Positions 32,479-43,400 of a stretch of 64,000 nt of DNA are shown here, piece by piece. Location of the stretch: positions 186,001 to 250,000 of the forward strand of contig NZ_BBOJ01000008.1 in the NCBI RefSeq assembly GCF_000974445.1, written 5' to 3'. The notes under the pieces were generated by a model. It did no database searches and was not told the origin of the DNA. It saw only the letters and a list, made by a program, of their open reading frames with translations. A program made the position numbers and the translations under genes. This DNA comes from Lentzea aerocolonigenes (GTDB lineage Bacteria > Actinomycetota > Actinomycetes > Mycobacteriales > Pseudonocardiaceae). Within the stretch, counting starts at the first letter, position 1. Each line of letters starts with the position of its first letter.

Positions 32479-33080
32479 CTGTCTCCCCCTTTGAGTGCGC
32501 CGTGCAGGAAAAGGTCGACGATGGTCGCGGGTTCGGCGGTGGTCTGGCCGAAGCCCGCGCCCATGCGGTTGGTGAAGACGGCGCCGAGCAGCATCCGGGC
32601 GGCGAGATCGGGGCTGACCCGCATCTCCTCCTCGCCGAACAGGCCTGCCACGGCCTCGGACAGCTGCTGCATGCCGATCGGCGGTCCCTTGTGCTTCTTG
32701 TGGTCCTCGTCGTGCGGTTGGTAGCCGGTCTCGCGCAACGTGCCGATGAGGCCCCACATGCGGTCGAGGTAGCCGCTGAACGTGGCGACTCCCGAAGTCA
32801 GCCGTTGCTCCAACGGCATGTCCGCCGGGATCGCTTCGAGGCGGGCGACTTCCTCGTCCGACCGCAGCGCGCGTTGGACGCACGCGTCGAGCAGCTCCGC
32901 CTTGTCCCTGAAGACGCGGAACACCGTGCCTTCCGCGATGCCCGCGGCCGCGGCGATCTGGCTGGTGGTGACGTTCGCGCCGGCCTTCACGACGAGCGGC
33001 AACGTCGCCTGGACGATCGCTTCTCGGCGATCTTCCGGGCTCATCGCGGGGGCGCGGCGGCGGCGAGGTTCCTCTGACAC
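32475..33080 (-). CDS. TetR-family repressor of the ABC exporter operon
   Basis: A 201-residue regulator. The basic N-terminus (SEEPRRRRAPAMSPEDRREAIVQA) leads into a TetR helix-turn-helix (VTTSQIAAAAGIAEGTVFRVFRDKAELL). The remainder is a helical ligand-binding domain. The GTG start is at 33080. It is the first gene of the repressor-ATPase-permease operon. Two TGAGTG/CACTCA palindromes at 33093-33135 lie immediately upstream, so it should repress its own operon until the pump's substrate binds. Confidence 0.93.
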   Translation of the reverse strand: MSEEPRRRRAPAMSPEDRREAIVQATLPLVVKAGANVTTSQIAAAAGIAEGTVFRVFRDKAELLDACVQRALRSDEEVARLEAIPADMPLEQRLTSGVATFSGYLDRMWGLIGTLRETGYQPHDEDHKKHKGPPIGMQQLSEAVAGLFGEEEMRVSPDLAARMLLGAVFTNRMGAGFGQTTAEPATIVDLFLHGALKGGDR

Positions 33081-33092
33081 GTCCGCAACTGT

Positions 33093-33112
33093 ATGAGTGA
33101 GTCCTCACTCAT
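33093..33112. promoter_or_regulatory. TetR operator 1 of the exporter operon
   Basis: ATGAGTGAGTCCTCACTCAT has perfect 9-bp arms around a 2-bp centre, 12 bases upstream of the repressor start. Confidence 0.85.
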
Positions 33113-33117
33113 GTCAA

Positions 33118-33135
33118 TGAGTGGGCGCTCACTCA
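33118..33135. promoter_or_regulatory. TetR operator 2 of the exporter operon
   Basis: TGAGTGGGCGCTCACTCA has 6-bp arms TGAGTG/CACTCA with a 6-bp centre, 24 bp centre to centre from operator 1. Both fit the TGAGTGNNNNNNCACTCA form seen upstream of related TetR-ABC operons. Confidence 0.75.
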
Positions 33136-33317
33136 CTCGCCCGGCTCGAGCGTCGCCCTAGCAGACACCTCCGACAATTCCGCGGTCCGAGGCGGTCCAA
33201 GATCCCGACCTGTCCACAACCCGCGAGTAATCCACAGATCCCCGGCCACCCCACTCCCTCCGCCCCCTCCAGGAGCAACCTGGACCAGCAACCCCACGAC
33301 CTGGAGGCAAGAACCCG

Positions 33318-33731
33318 ATGTCCTGGAATTCCACGCTGGTCACCGTCGTTGGACATGTGGCGAGCGACATCTCGTACCGCTTCGGCGACGACGGCAAGAC
33401 GAACGCCTTCTTCCAGCTGAGCTCGACCGAACGCCGGTACAACACGGCGATCGGCGACTGGGAGGACGGCGAGACGCTCTGGCTCGGCGTGTCGTGCTGG
33501 CGCAAGTTGGCCGACAGCGTGAAGACCGCGCTGTCCAAAGGTGATCCCGTGATCGTCCAGGGAAAGCTGCGCATGCGTCAGTACGAGAAGGACGACGTGA
33601 AGAAGACGGTGTTCAACCTGGACGCGTCGCACATCGGGCTGGATCTGAGCCGTGTGCAGTCACTCGGCTCCGCTCCCGTCGTTGAACCGCGGGTGAGTCA
33701 CGATCTCGCCGAGGAACCCGTGCCGTTTTGA
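33318..33731 (+). CDS. ssb: Single-stranded DNA-binding protein, secondary paralogue
   Basis: A 137-residue OB-fold protein that coats single-stranded DNA. The fold is recognised from TLVTVVGHVASDISYRF, FFQLSSTERRYN, WLGVSCWRKLADSV and GDPVIVQGKLRMRQYEKDD. The C-terminus ends DLAEEPVPF, an acidic tip related to the protein-interaction tail of SSB. It is shorter than the replication SSB and is not next to rpsF or rpsR, so it is a second SSB, like Rv2478c in M. tuberculosis, which also precedes ettA. The ATG follows GGAGGC. The gap to ettA (33732-33996) holds a small GCCC-TTCG-GGGC hairpin at 33738-33749 and no gene. Confidence 0.93.
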   Translation: MSWNSTLVTVVGHVASDISYRFGDDGKTNAFFQLSSTERRYNTAIGDWEDGETLWLGVSCWRKLADSVKTALSKGDPVIVQGKLRMRQYEKDDVKKTVFNLDASHIGLDLSRVQSLGSAPVVEPRVSHDLAEEPVPF

Positions 33732-33996
33732 TCTTGCGCCCTTCGGGGCAACCGGGCACGAGAGTTCCCCGATCCCACCCGATCCGGCAGCGCCGCCGGT
33801 GAAGATGTACGCACTGCGATCCACGAAGGAGGGAAGCTCGTAGATCGGGGCCGCTGAGGACCGATCGCCGAGAGTCGTTCACGTTCGAACGGAACGGGCA
33901 GGTCACCGACTCGCGTGACGCTTGATCCGAGGGTGAACACGGGCTTGTCGGCGACCGAGGTCAGGAGCCTCCGAGCACCGCTCTACGATCGCCGCC

Positions 33997-35673
<1,677 letters not shown>

Positions 35674-35691
35674 GAGGGCAACGGCGACGTC

Positions 35692-38600
35692 GTGGCGGCG
35701 AGGGGCGAGACGCAGGCGAACGTCGAGGTGAGCACGCTGGTCGTGCCCGCCTGGCGGCTGCGTTGGCGCGCACCGGAGCTCGCTCTGGTGCTGGGTGAGC
35801 GCGCACTCGCGCTCGCCTCCGCCCGTCACGACGAGGCCGACCGCCTGCGGGCGGAGTCGCTGGTGGTCTTCGCGGGCAACCGCGTCGGCCGCGGCGTCCG
35901 CGTCGCCGACCGCGCGATCGACGCGTTGAAGGCGGCCGAGGCCGCCGGTGAGTACGAGACCGCGTGGCTGCTGCGGGTGGAGCTCGCCGCGTGCGCGCGA
36001 TCCGTGGGCGCACCGCTGACGGGGTTCGCGGCGGTGACGCCCGTGCTGGAGGCGCCGGACGTGCCCGCGGAACTGCGGGCGTCGGCCCTGGTGCAGGCCA
36101 GCGAATGCCTCGTCACCGTCGGCCGCGGTGACGAACCCACCCTCGCGCTCGCGGAGGCGGACCAGCTCTACGTCGCCGACACGACGCTGGACGACGACAC
36201 TCGCCTGCTGCTGCGCGGACTGATCCGCGCGGTGCAGGCGGCGCGGCACCGGCGGTGGGGCGACATCGCCGCCGCCATCGGTGCCGCACGCGAAGGCCTC
36301 GACCTGCTGAGCAGGTTCGCGGACCCGTCGGCGGACAGCGGCCAGGGGCTCGGCCGGCTCACGCTGGAGCTGGTGCTCGCGTTGATGGACGCGAACCGCC
36401 TGCTCGACGCGAGCGCGGCCGGCACCCCGCTGCTCGACCGCCCGGTGCGCGCGCCCTCGGCCTCCACCACCGGCTGGCTGCGCCTGGCTCTGGCGACCCG
36501 AGTGCACCTGCCCGCGGGCAGGGTCGCACTCGCCAGGGAGATGCTGCACGAAGCCGCGGTGAGCGCCGAACGCCATCAGCTCGACACCCTGATGGCGGAA
36601 AGCCTGCTCGCGCTGGCTCACGTGCACGAGGTGTCCGGTGAACTGGCTGAGGCGCTGACCAACCTGCGTTCGGCCCACGCCGCCGAACGCCGCCGGGCCC
36701 GCGCCGTCTACGCGGTGCGCGCCCGACTCGCCGCCGAGTTCTCCGGTGTCCACAGACAGCCGGCCGACCTGCACCAGCAACTGGCGAGCCTGCTCCGCCC
36801 GGTCGAGGGCATGCCCGCCGTCACCGACGGCGTGCTGTCCGCCGCGCTGAAGCAACAGCTGCGCCAGTGGCGCCCTGTCCAGGTCCGCAAGGGCGAGGGC
36901 TTGAAGGACAGGCGCGTTCGCCGCGCCGCCGAAGACATGACCGTGGAAGGCTTGTCCGCGGCCCGCCAGCACGCCGCCGACCGGTGGCGCATGGTCCAGC
37001 CGTTCGGCGAGCCCGACGACAAAACCCCGGAACCTGTGGAACTGCCACCCGCATCCCCGTCCTCTTCCTCTGATCGCACCGTCCCGGCCTCGGGCCTGAT
37101 CGCCTCCGCCGGAGCCATGGTGAGCGGCCGCCGTCGCGCCGCCCGTGTGGCCGCTGGCGAGATCGAGGACGACCAGCCCACCACCGTCGCCGAAACCCCT
37201 CCCGCTCCGGAGCCGTCGGCGCCGCAGCTGTCCGTCGAGCAGGAACGCAAGCGCAAGGTCGAGCAGCAGCTCATGGAGCTGCAGCGCGAGGCTCGCCGCC
37301 AGATCGAGGCGGAACGCCAGGCCCGCGCAGAACAACGTGCTCAGGCGGAACGCGAAGCCCAGGCCGCGGAGGAAGCGGCTCGCCAGGAGGCCGCGCGCCA
37401 AGAGGCTGCCCGCCAGGAAGCCGCCCGTGAAGAGGCCGCGCGGCAGGAAGCCGCCCGTCAGGAGGCCGCGCGTCTGGAAGCGGCTGCCCGCGAGGAGGCC
37501 GCGCGGCAGGAGGCGGCTCGTCTGGAGGCCGCGCGTCAGGAAGCGGCCCGTCTGGAGGCTGCCCGCGAAGAGGCCGCTCGCAAGGAAGAGGCTCGCCGGG
37601 AAGCCGCCCGTCAGGAGGCGGTGCGCCGGGACGTCGCCCGCCAGGAAGCGGCTCACCAGGAAGTCGCGCGTCAGGCCGCCGAACGCGAAGCCGCCGCCCG
37701 CGAGGAGGCAGCGCGCGCGCAAGCCGTCCGCGAGGAAACCGGTGCGTCCCAGCCGGAAAGCGTGCTCGACATGCTCAAGGCCCAGGGCCTGCGAGCCGGC
37801 GGCCGTCGCCGGGCGAAGGACACCGAGTCGCCGTCCGGCACCCCGTCGTGGCGGGTGGAACCCCCGTCCCGCCTCCGCCAGGAGGACTCGGCCGCAGAAC
37901 CGCAGAAACCCTTCGCCGCCTCGGCCGGCGCCCACACGTCTGCGGAGGACCAGCCGAACCACCTCGGCGACCAGAGCACCCCGGACCGTCCCAGCCGCTC
38001 GGGCCTGTCCGCGGCGTTCGCCCGCCCGCCGGCGGCCCCGGACTTCGGCCCCCACCTGGACGAGCCGGCCTACCCGCCGCACACCCCGGCATCGGGCTTC
38101 CCTTCCGCTCCGCAAGACCCGGACGAGCGCAAGCTCCCCGACCTGGACTTCAGCTCACTCGACTTCAGCACCCCGAAGCCGGCCGCCTCACCGGAGCCGG
38201 AACCAGACCGCGAACCGCTGCCGCCCGTCCCGGACCCGATCCCGTCGGTGCCGACGCCGGACGAGATCCCGCAGCCCTCCGAGCCGGACCTGATGTCGAG
38301 CACCTTCCTGAGCTCCGCGGACGTGGAGGACGACGTCCCGACGGTCCCGGTACCCCGCCCCGACCCGGCCGAAAAACCCACCTTCGGCACCCAGCCCGGC
38401 TTCGGCACGCAACCGACGTTCGGCACGCAGACCTTCGGCACCCAGCCCACCTTCGGAACCCAGACGGGCTTCGGCACCCAGCCCGCTTTCGGCTCCGACC
38501 CGGCTCCGGGCACACAGCCCGACCCGGCTGGCCAGTCCGGCTTCGGCTCCGGGGCTGGTTTTGGCGGGCAGTCGGACTCGGCGACCCAACCCGGCTTCGG

Positions 38601-40077
38601 CTCCGGTTTTGGTGCGCAGCCGGACTCTGCGATCCAATCCGGCTTCGGCTCTGGGGCTGGTTTTGGCGGGCAGTCGGACTCGGCGACCCAACCAGGCTTC
38701 GGCTCCGAAGCCGGGTTCGGAGCGCAGCCCGACTCGACCGGTCAGTCCGGCATCGGCTCCGAGACCGGGTTCGGTGCACAGCCCGACTCCGCCACCAAGC
38801 CAGGTGTGACGGTGCCGGAAGGGTCAGCCCAACCAGATTTCGCCGGCGGCTCCGACTCGACCCCGCAGTACGACTTCTTCGCCACGGGCTCCGAGTCTCC
38901 TGACGCGTCGGCTCAAGCGAGCAGCGAGTCGGCAGACGCCACTCCCACCACACCGATCAGCACGCCGTCAGGCGAGCAGGCAGGCGAGCAGGCAGGCGAG
39001 TCCGGTGGCCGGGCGGGCCGTCCGAGCAGCCGTCGCAGGCCGAGCGATCTCAGCCTCGCGGATCTGCTCGCCGAGGCGTTGGTGGCCTACGAAACAGGCC
39101 GTCGCTCGGACGAGGAGCAGCTCGAAGCCGCCGACCTGTCTCCCGCGGACTGGTCGGCCGGCGAATCAGGGTCCAGCGCCGAAACCGCCTCCGAGCCGGC
39201 CGGCGCGGACTCCGCGGCTGGTCCAGGGGAGTCGTTCGGCTCGTCGCAGGCGTCGGCGGTGTCGGAGACGTCGTTCGGCTCGCAGGAGTCGGCGGAGTCC
39301 GGGTCGGATGCCGAGTCGAACTCCGACTCGATCTTTCGCTTCGGCTTGCCGCCGTTCTCAACGGAGTCGACGGCGGACGCTCGCCCGGCCGCGGACTCAG
39401 GTTTCGGCTCTACGTACAGCTTGCAGCCGGATGACTCCTCGGCGGAGGCCCGGCCCAGCTCCGACTCGTACTTCGGCACCGGCCAGTCCTTCGGCACGCG
39501 GCAGGACACCGCGGCCGAAGCCCTGCCCAGCTCGGACGCCTTCGGGACGAGTCCGTCGTTCGGGTCCCCGCAGGTACCGCGGGAAACAGGTGACAGCCGG
39601 CTGAGCTCGGAGTCGTACTTCCTCCCGGAGCAGCCCTCGGCCGAGCCGCAGCCCTTCACCCCTCAACCCACAGCTGAGCCGTTCCTGACACAGCCCGCAG
39701 CCGAGCCCTTCGTGCCGCAGCCCGCTTCTGAGCCCTTCCTGACACAGCCCGCGGCCGAGCCGTTCGTGCCACAGCCAGCGGCCGAGCCCTACGTCCCACA
39801 GCCCGCGGCCGAGCCCTTCGCCCAGCCGTTCGCCGAACAGCAGCCCTACACCCAGCAGCCGTTCAGCCAGCAGACCTTCGGCTCGCAGCCCTTAGCTTCC
39901 CAACCCTTCACCCCCCAGCCGGAAGCGAACGCCACCACGGCTCCACCTGCCGAGTCCGAGCAGGAGAAGACCGGCCCGATCGTCCCCGTGGGCGCCGCCC
40001 CGGACAGCGAGACGACCGGTCCCATCCGTCCCGTTCGCCCGGACGGGCCCGCCGGGTGGACGTTGCCGGGGGCGTGA
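35692..40077 (+). CDS. Large TPR, coiled-coil and low-complexity protein
   Basis: A 1461-residue protein not recognised beyond its architecture. Residues about 1-400 are TPR-like helical repeats (ALASARHDEADRLRAESLVVFAG; ALVQASECLVTVGRG). Residues about 515-685 are a long charged coiled coil built from AARQEAARQE-type units. Residues about 700-890 are Pro-rich and disordered. Residues about 898-1050 repeat FGTQP and GFGSGAGFGGQSDSATQP units. A short conserved-looking helix, DLSLADLLAEALVAYETGRR, lies near 1112-1131. Residues about 1317-1403 repeat EPFVPQPAA units. The C-terminus ends PDGPAGWTLPGA. There is no signal peptide. The GTG start is 18 bases after ettA, inside an otherwise conserved ettA-gdh block, so it is likely co-transcribed. 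A scaffold or polar-organising role is only a guess. Confidence 0.8.
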   Translation: MAARGETQANVEVSTLVVPAWRLRWRAPELALVLGERALALASARHDEADRLRAESLVVFAGNRVGRGVRVADRAIDALKAAEAAGEYETAWLLRVELAACARSVGAPLTGFAAVTPVLEAPDVPAELRASALVQASECLVTVGRGDEPTLALAEADQLYVADTTLDDDTRLLLRGLIRAVQAARHRRWGDIAAAIGAAREGLDLLSRFADPSADSGQGLGRLTLELVLALMDANRLLDASAAGTPLLDRPVRAPSASTTGWLRLALATRVHLPAGRVALAREMLHEAAVSAERHQLDTLMAESLLALAHVHEVSGELAEALTNLRSAHAAERRRARAVYAVRARLAAEFSGVHRQPADLHQQLASLLRPVEGMPAVTDGVLSAALKQQLRQWRPVQVRKGEGLKDRRVRRAAEDMTVEGLSAARQHAADRWRMVQPFGEPDDKTPEPVELPPASPSSSSDRTVPASGLIASAGAMVSGRRRAARVAAGEIEDDQPTTVAETPPAPEPSAPQLSVEQERKRKVEQQLMELQREARRQIEAERQARAEQRAQAEREAQAAEEAARQEAARQEAARQEAAREEAARQEAARQEAARLEAAAREEAARQEAARLEAARQEAARLEAAREEAARKEEARREAARQEAVRRDVARQEAAHQEVARQAAEREAAAREEAARAQAVREETGASQPESVLDMLKAQGLRAGGRRRAKDTESPSGTPSWRVEPPSRLRQEDSAAEPQKPFAASAGAHTSAEDQPNHLGDQSTPDRPSRSGLSAAFARPPAAPDFGPHLDEPAYPPHTPASGFPSAPQDPDERKLPDLDFSSLDFSTPKPAASPEPEPDREPLPPVPDPIPSVPTPDEIPQPSEPDLMSSTFLSSADVEDDVPTVPVPRPDPAEKPTFGTQPGFGTQPTFGTQTFGTQPTFGTQTGFGTQPAFGSDPAPGTQPDPAGQSGFGSGAGFGGQSDSATQPGFGSGFGAQPDSAIQSGFGSGAGFGGQSDSATQPGFGSEAGFGAQPDSTGQSGIGSETGFGAQPDSATKPGVTVPEGSAQPDFAGGSDSTPQYDFFATGSESPDASAQASSESADATPTTPISTPSGEQAGEQAGESGGRAGRPSSRRRPSDLSLADLLAEALVAYETGRRSDEEQLEAADLSPADWSAGESGSSAETASEPAGADSAAGPGESFGSSQASAVSETSFGSQESAESGSDAESNSDSIFRFGLPPFSTESTADARPAADSGFGSTYSLQPDDSSAEARPSSDSYFGTGQSFGTRQDTAAEALPSSDAFGTSPSFGSPQVPRETGDSRLSSESYFLPEQPSAEPQPFTPQPTAEPFLTQPAAEPFVPQPASEPFLTQPAAEPFVPQPAAEPYVPQPAAEPFAQPFAEQQPYTQQPFSQQTFGSQPLASQPFTPQPEANATTAPPAESEQEKTGPIVPVGAAPDSETTGPIRPVRPDGPAGWTLPGA
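38539..38706. repeat. 102-bp in-frame tandem repeat
   Basis: The stretches beginning at 38539 and 38641 are identical over 66 bases apart from two mismatches, giving a 34-residue period (SGFGSGAGFGGQSD core). Two of the roughly six FG/Q-rich units are thus recent duplicates. Confidence 0.85.
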
Positions 40078-40412
40078 GGTGGTCAGCGCCACACCTCAAG
40101 CCTTGCCCAACTCGCCCGCGCGCGCCTGAGCGGGCGGGTGGGTGAGTTCCTCGGTTCGGCGGTCGTGTCACGCCGGGCCCGTGATCTGTTGTGTGCCACG
40201 GATCGGGTGGTTGCGGACCGTCCGAACCAGCCGCGTTCCTGGCTCGCCCGCGATGCGGAATGTGTTGTCACGACTGATGATGTGACTCGATTCAGCCCTC
40301 GATTCAGTGGTTCGACAGTGCCCCTCCCGTTGCCGGTGACGGCCCTCACCCCATCTAGGGTGGGGGCGGACCCGGCACACAGAGGTGCCGGATAGCGTGG
40401 AGTCGCCTGAAG
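40078..40412. other. Intergenic region upstream of gdh
   Basis: No gene is visible in these 335 bases. TCGATTCAG is repeated at 40287-40295 and 40299-40307 with a 12-bp period, and CACCC/GGGTG around 40350-40366 can form a small hairpin. The region presumably carries the gdh promoter and its control site, but no consensus boxes are convincing. Confidence 0.5.
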
Positions 40413-43400
40413 ATGACCTCGACTGGAGCCCCGACCCGAACCGACGACGTCTCCGCGGTACCCGCCGCGGGTGATGACAGTCGATCGGCCAGTCCTGAGC
40501 AGGTCCGTGACGAGCTGATCGAACGGGCCGCCGCCAATGCCCCCGAACTCGCTGATCTGATCCGCCTCTTCTACCGGCACGTGCCCGCCGAGGAAGTCAA
40601 CGACGACGACCCGGTGGACCTGGTCGGAGCGGTGCGGTCGAACTACCAGCTCGCCGAGAGCCGCGTTCCCGGACGCGCCGCGGTGCGCATCCTCAACCCG
40701 ACGCGGGCGACCGACGGGTGGCAGTGTCCTGTCACCGTGGTCCAGGTCGTCACGGACGACATGCCGTATCTCGTGGACTCGGTGGCGTCCGAGCTCACGC
40801 GGGGCGGTGTGCAGGTGCAGCGCGTTGTGCACCCCATCGTCGTCGTGCGGCGTGACCCGGTCACCGGTGAGCGCACCGAGGTGCTGCCGCTCGCGGATCC
40901 GGCCGACCCGCCGGCTGATGCGCTGGCCGAGTCGTGGATGAACATCGAGGTCGACCTCATCACCGACCCCGATCGGGCCCGCGAGCTCGAGACCCGGCTG
41001 CTGACGGTGCTCACCGACGTCCGCGAGGTCGTCGAGGACACCGACCGCATGGTGACCACGGCGCTGCAGCTGGCCGACGAGCTGGAGAAGGACTCGTCCG
41101 AGGACACCACGGACGGCGCGAAGCTGCTCAAGTGGCTCGCGGACGGGCACTTCACGTTCATGGGCTACCGGCAGTACGAGCTGGTGCAGGAGGACGGCGA
41201 ACCGGCGCTGCGGGCCGTGCTCGCGAGTGGTCTCGGTGTGCTGCGGCAGGACAGCCTCGCGGCGCGCAGCCTCACCGCCGGGCCGGACAACGGCGCGCAG
41301 GCGCTCAGCCCCGAGCTGCTGGTGCTGACGCAGGCGAGCGCGCAGAGCAGCGTGCACCGCAGCGTCTACCCCTACTACGTGGGCGTGAAGACGTTCGACT
41401 CCGAGGGCAACGTCTCCGGTGAGCACCGGTTCCTGGGCATCTTCAGCACCACCGCGCTGCACGAGGACGTGCTCGACATCCCGGTGATCGAGCGCCGCGT
41501 GCGCGAGGTCATCCACCGCGCGGGCTTCCCGCTGCAGTCCTACTCGGGCCAGCGGATGCTCGAGGTGATCCAGAACTACCCGCGCACCGAGCTGTTCTCG
41601 GTGGACAGCGACACGCTGTACCAGACCACGACGGGCGTCATCGCTCTCGCGGAACGGCGGCGGCTGCGGCTGTTCCTGCGCCGCGACCCGTTCGGCCGCT
41701 TCTTCTCGTGCCTGGTCTACCTGCCGCGCGACCGCTACACGACGACGAGCCGCCTCGCGATGCAGGAGGTGCTGCTCGCCGAGCTCGGTGGCCTGAACCT
41801 CGAGTACAGCGCGCGCATCGGCGAGTCGGCGCTGGCCCGCGTGCACTTCATGGTGCACACGGACCCCGCGCGCACGCTGGAGCCGGACGTCCACGCGATC
41901 CAGGCCAAGCTCGCCGAGGCCGTGCGCAGCTGGGACGACCGCATGGTCGAGGCCGTCGGGGGCGACGACCTCGGCGCCGAGTCGGCCACGGAACAGGGCC
42001 AGCGGTTCGCCTCGGTCTTCCCGGAGGCCTACAAGGAGGACTTCCCGGCCTCCACGGGTCTCGAGGACTACCGGCGCATCGAGAAGCTCGTCGAGGGCGA
42101 CCTCGACATGGTCTTCTACGTGCCCGAGGACGCCGAGCCGGGGGAGCGGCGCTTCAAGCTGTTCGTGACCGGTGCGGGCATCACGCTGTCCGACGTGCTG
42201 CCGATGTTGCAGCGCATGGGCGTCATCGTGGTCGACGAGCGGCCGTACGAGATCGCCCGCGAAGACGGCGTGCAGTGCTGGATCTACGACTTCGGCCTGC
42301 GGATCGACCAGGCCGCGCTCGCGCAGCTGTCCGAGGCCGACCTCGAGAACGTCCGCGAGCGGTTCCAGAACGCGTTCGCCGCCGTCTGGCGCGGTGAGGC
42401 CGAGGTCGACCGGTTCAACTCGCTGGTGCTGCAGGCCGGGCTCACCTGGCAGCAGGCCGCGATGCTGCGCGCGTACACGAAGTACCTGCGGCAGGCGGGC
42501 ACGCCGTACTCGCAGGACTACATCGAGGACGCCGTGCTCGGTCACACGAGCGTGGCGATCGCGCTGGTCGCGTTGTTCGAGGCGCGGTTCGACCCGCGCC
42601 TGGACGAGCCGACGCGGGCCGACCGCACCGAGACGATGGTCGTCGAGATCGGCAAGCTGATCGACGACGTGACGAGCCTCGACGCGGACCGGATCCTGCG
42701 CAGCCTGCTCGCTCTGATCAACGCCACGCTGCGGACGAACTACTTCTTCCGCGACGCCGACGGCAACTCCCGGCCGTACCTGTCGGTCAAGCTCGACCCG
42801 CAGGCGATCCCGGACCTGCCGGCGCCGCGGCCGAAGTTCGAGATCTTCGTGTACTCGCCGCGGGTCGAGGGCGTGCACCTGCGGTTCGGCAGCGTCGCGC
42901 GTGGTGGTCTGCGCTGGTCCGACCGCCGTGAGGACTTCCGCACGGAGATCCTCGGCCTGGTCAAGGCACAGGCCGTGAAGAACGCGGTGATCGTGCCGGT
43001 CGGCGCCAAGGGCGGCTTCGTCGTCAAGAAGCCGGTCCCGCCGACGGGCGACCCCGGCATCGACCGCGAGAACTTCATGTCCGAGGGCATCGCCTGCTAC
43101 AAGATGTTCATCTCGGGCCTGCTCGACCTCACCGACAACCTGATCAACAACGAGGTCGTGCCCGCGCCGCAGGTCGTGCGCTACGACGGCGACGACACGT
43201 ACCTCGTCGTGGCCGCGGACAAGGGCACCGCGACGTTCTCCGACATCGCCAACGGCGTGAGCCAGAGCTACGGCTTCTGGCTGGGCGACGCGTTCGCCTC
43301 CGGTGGCTCGATCGGCTACGACCACAAGGCCATGGGCATCACGGCCAAGGGCGCGTGGGAGAGCGTGAAGCGCTCGTTCCGCGAGCTCGGCGTCGACACG

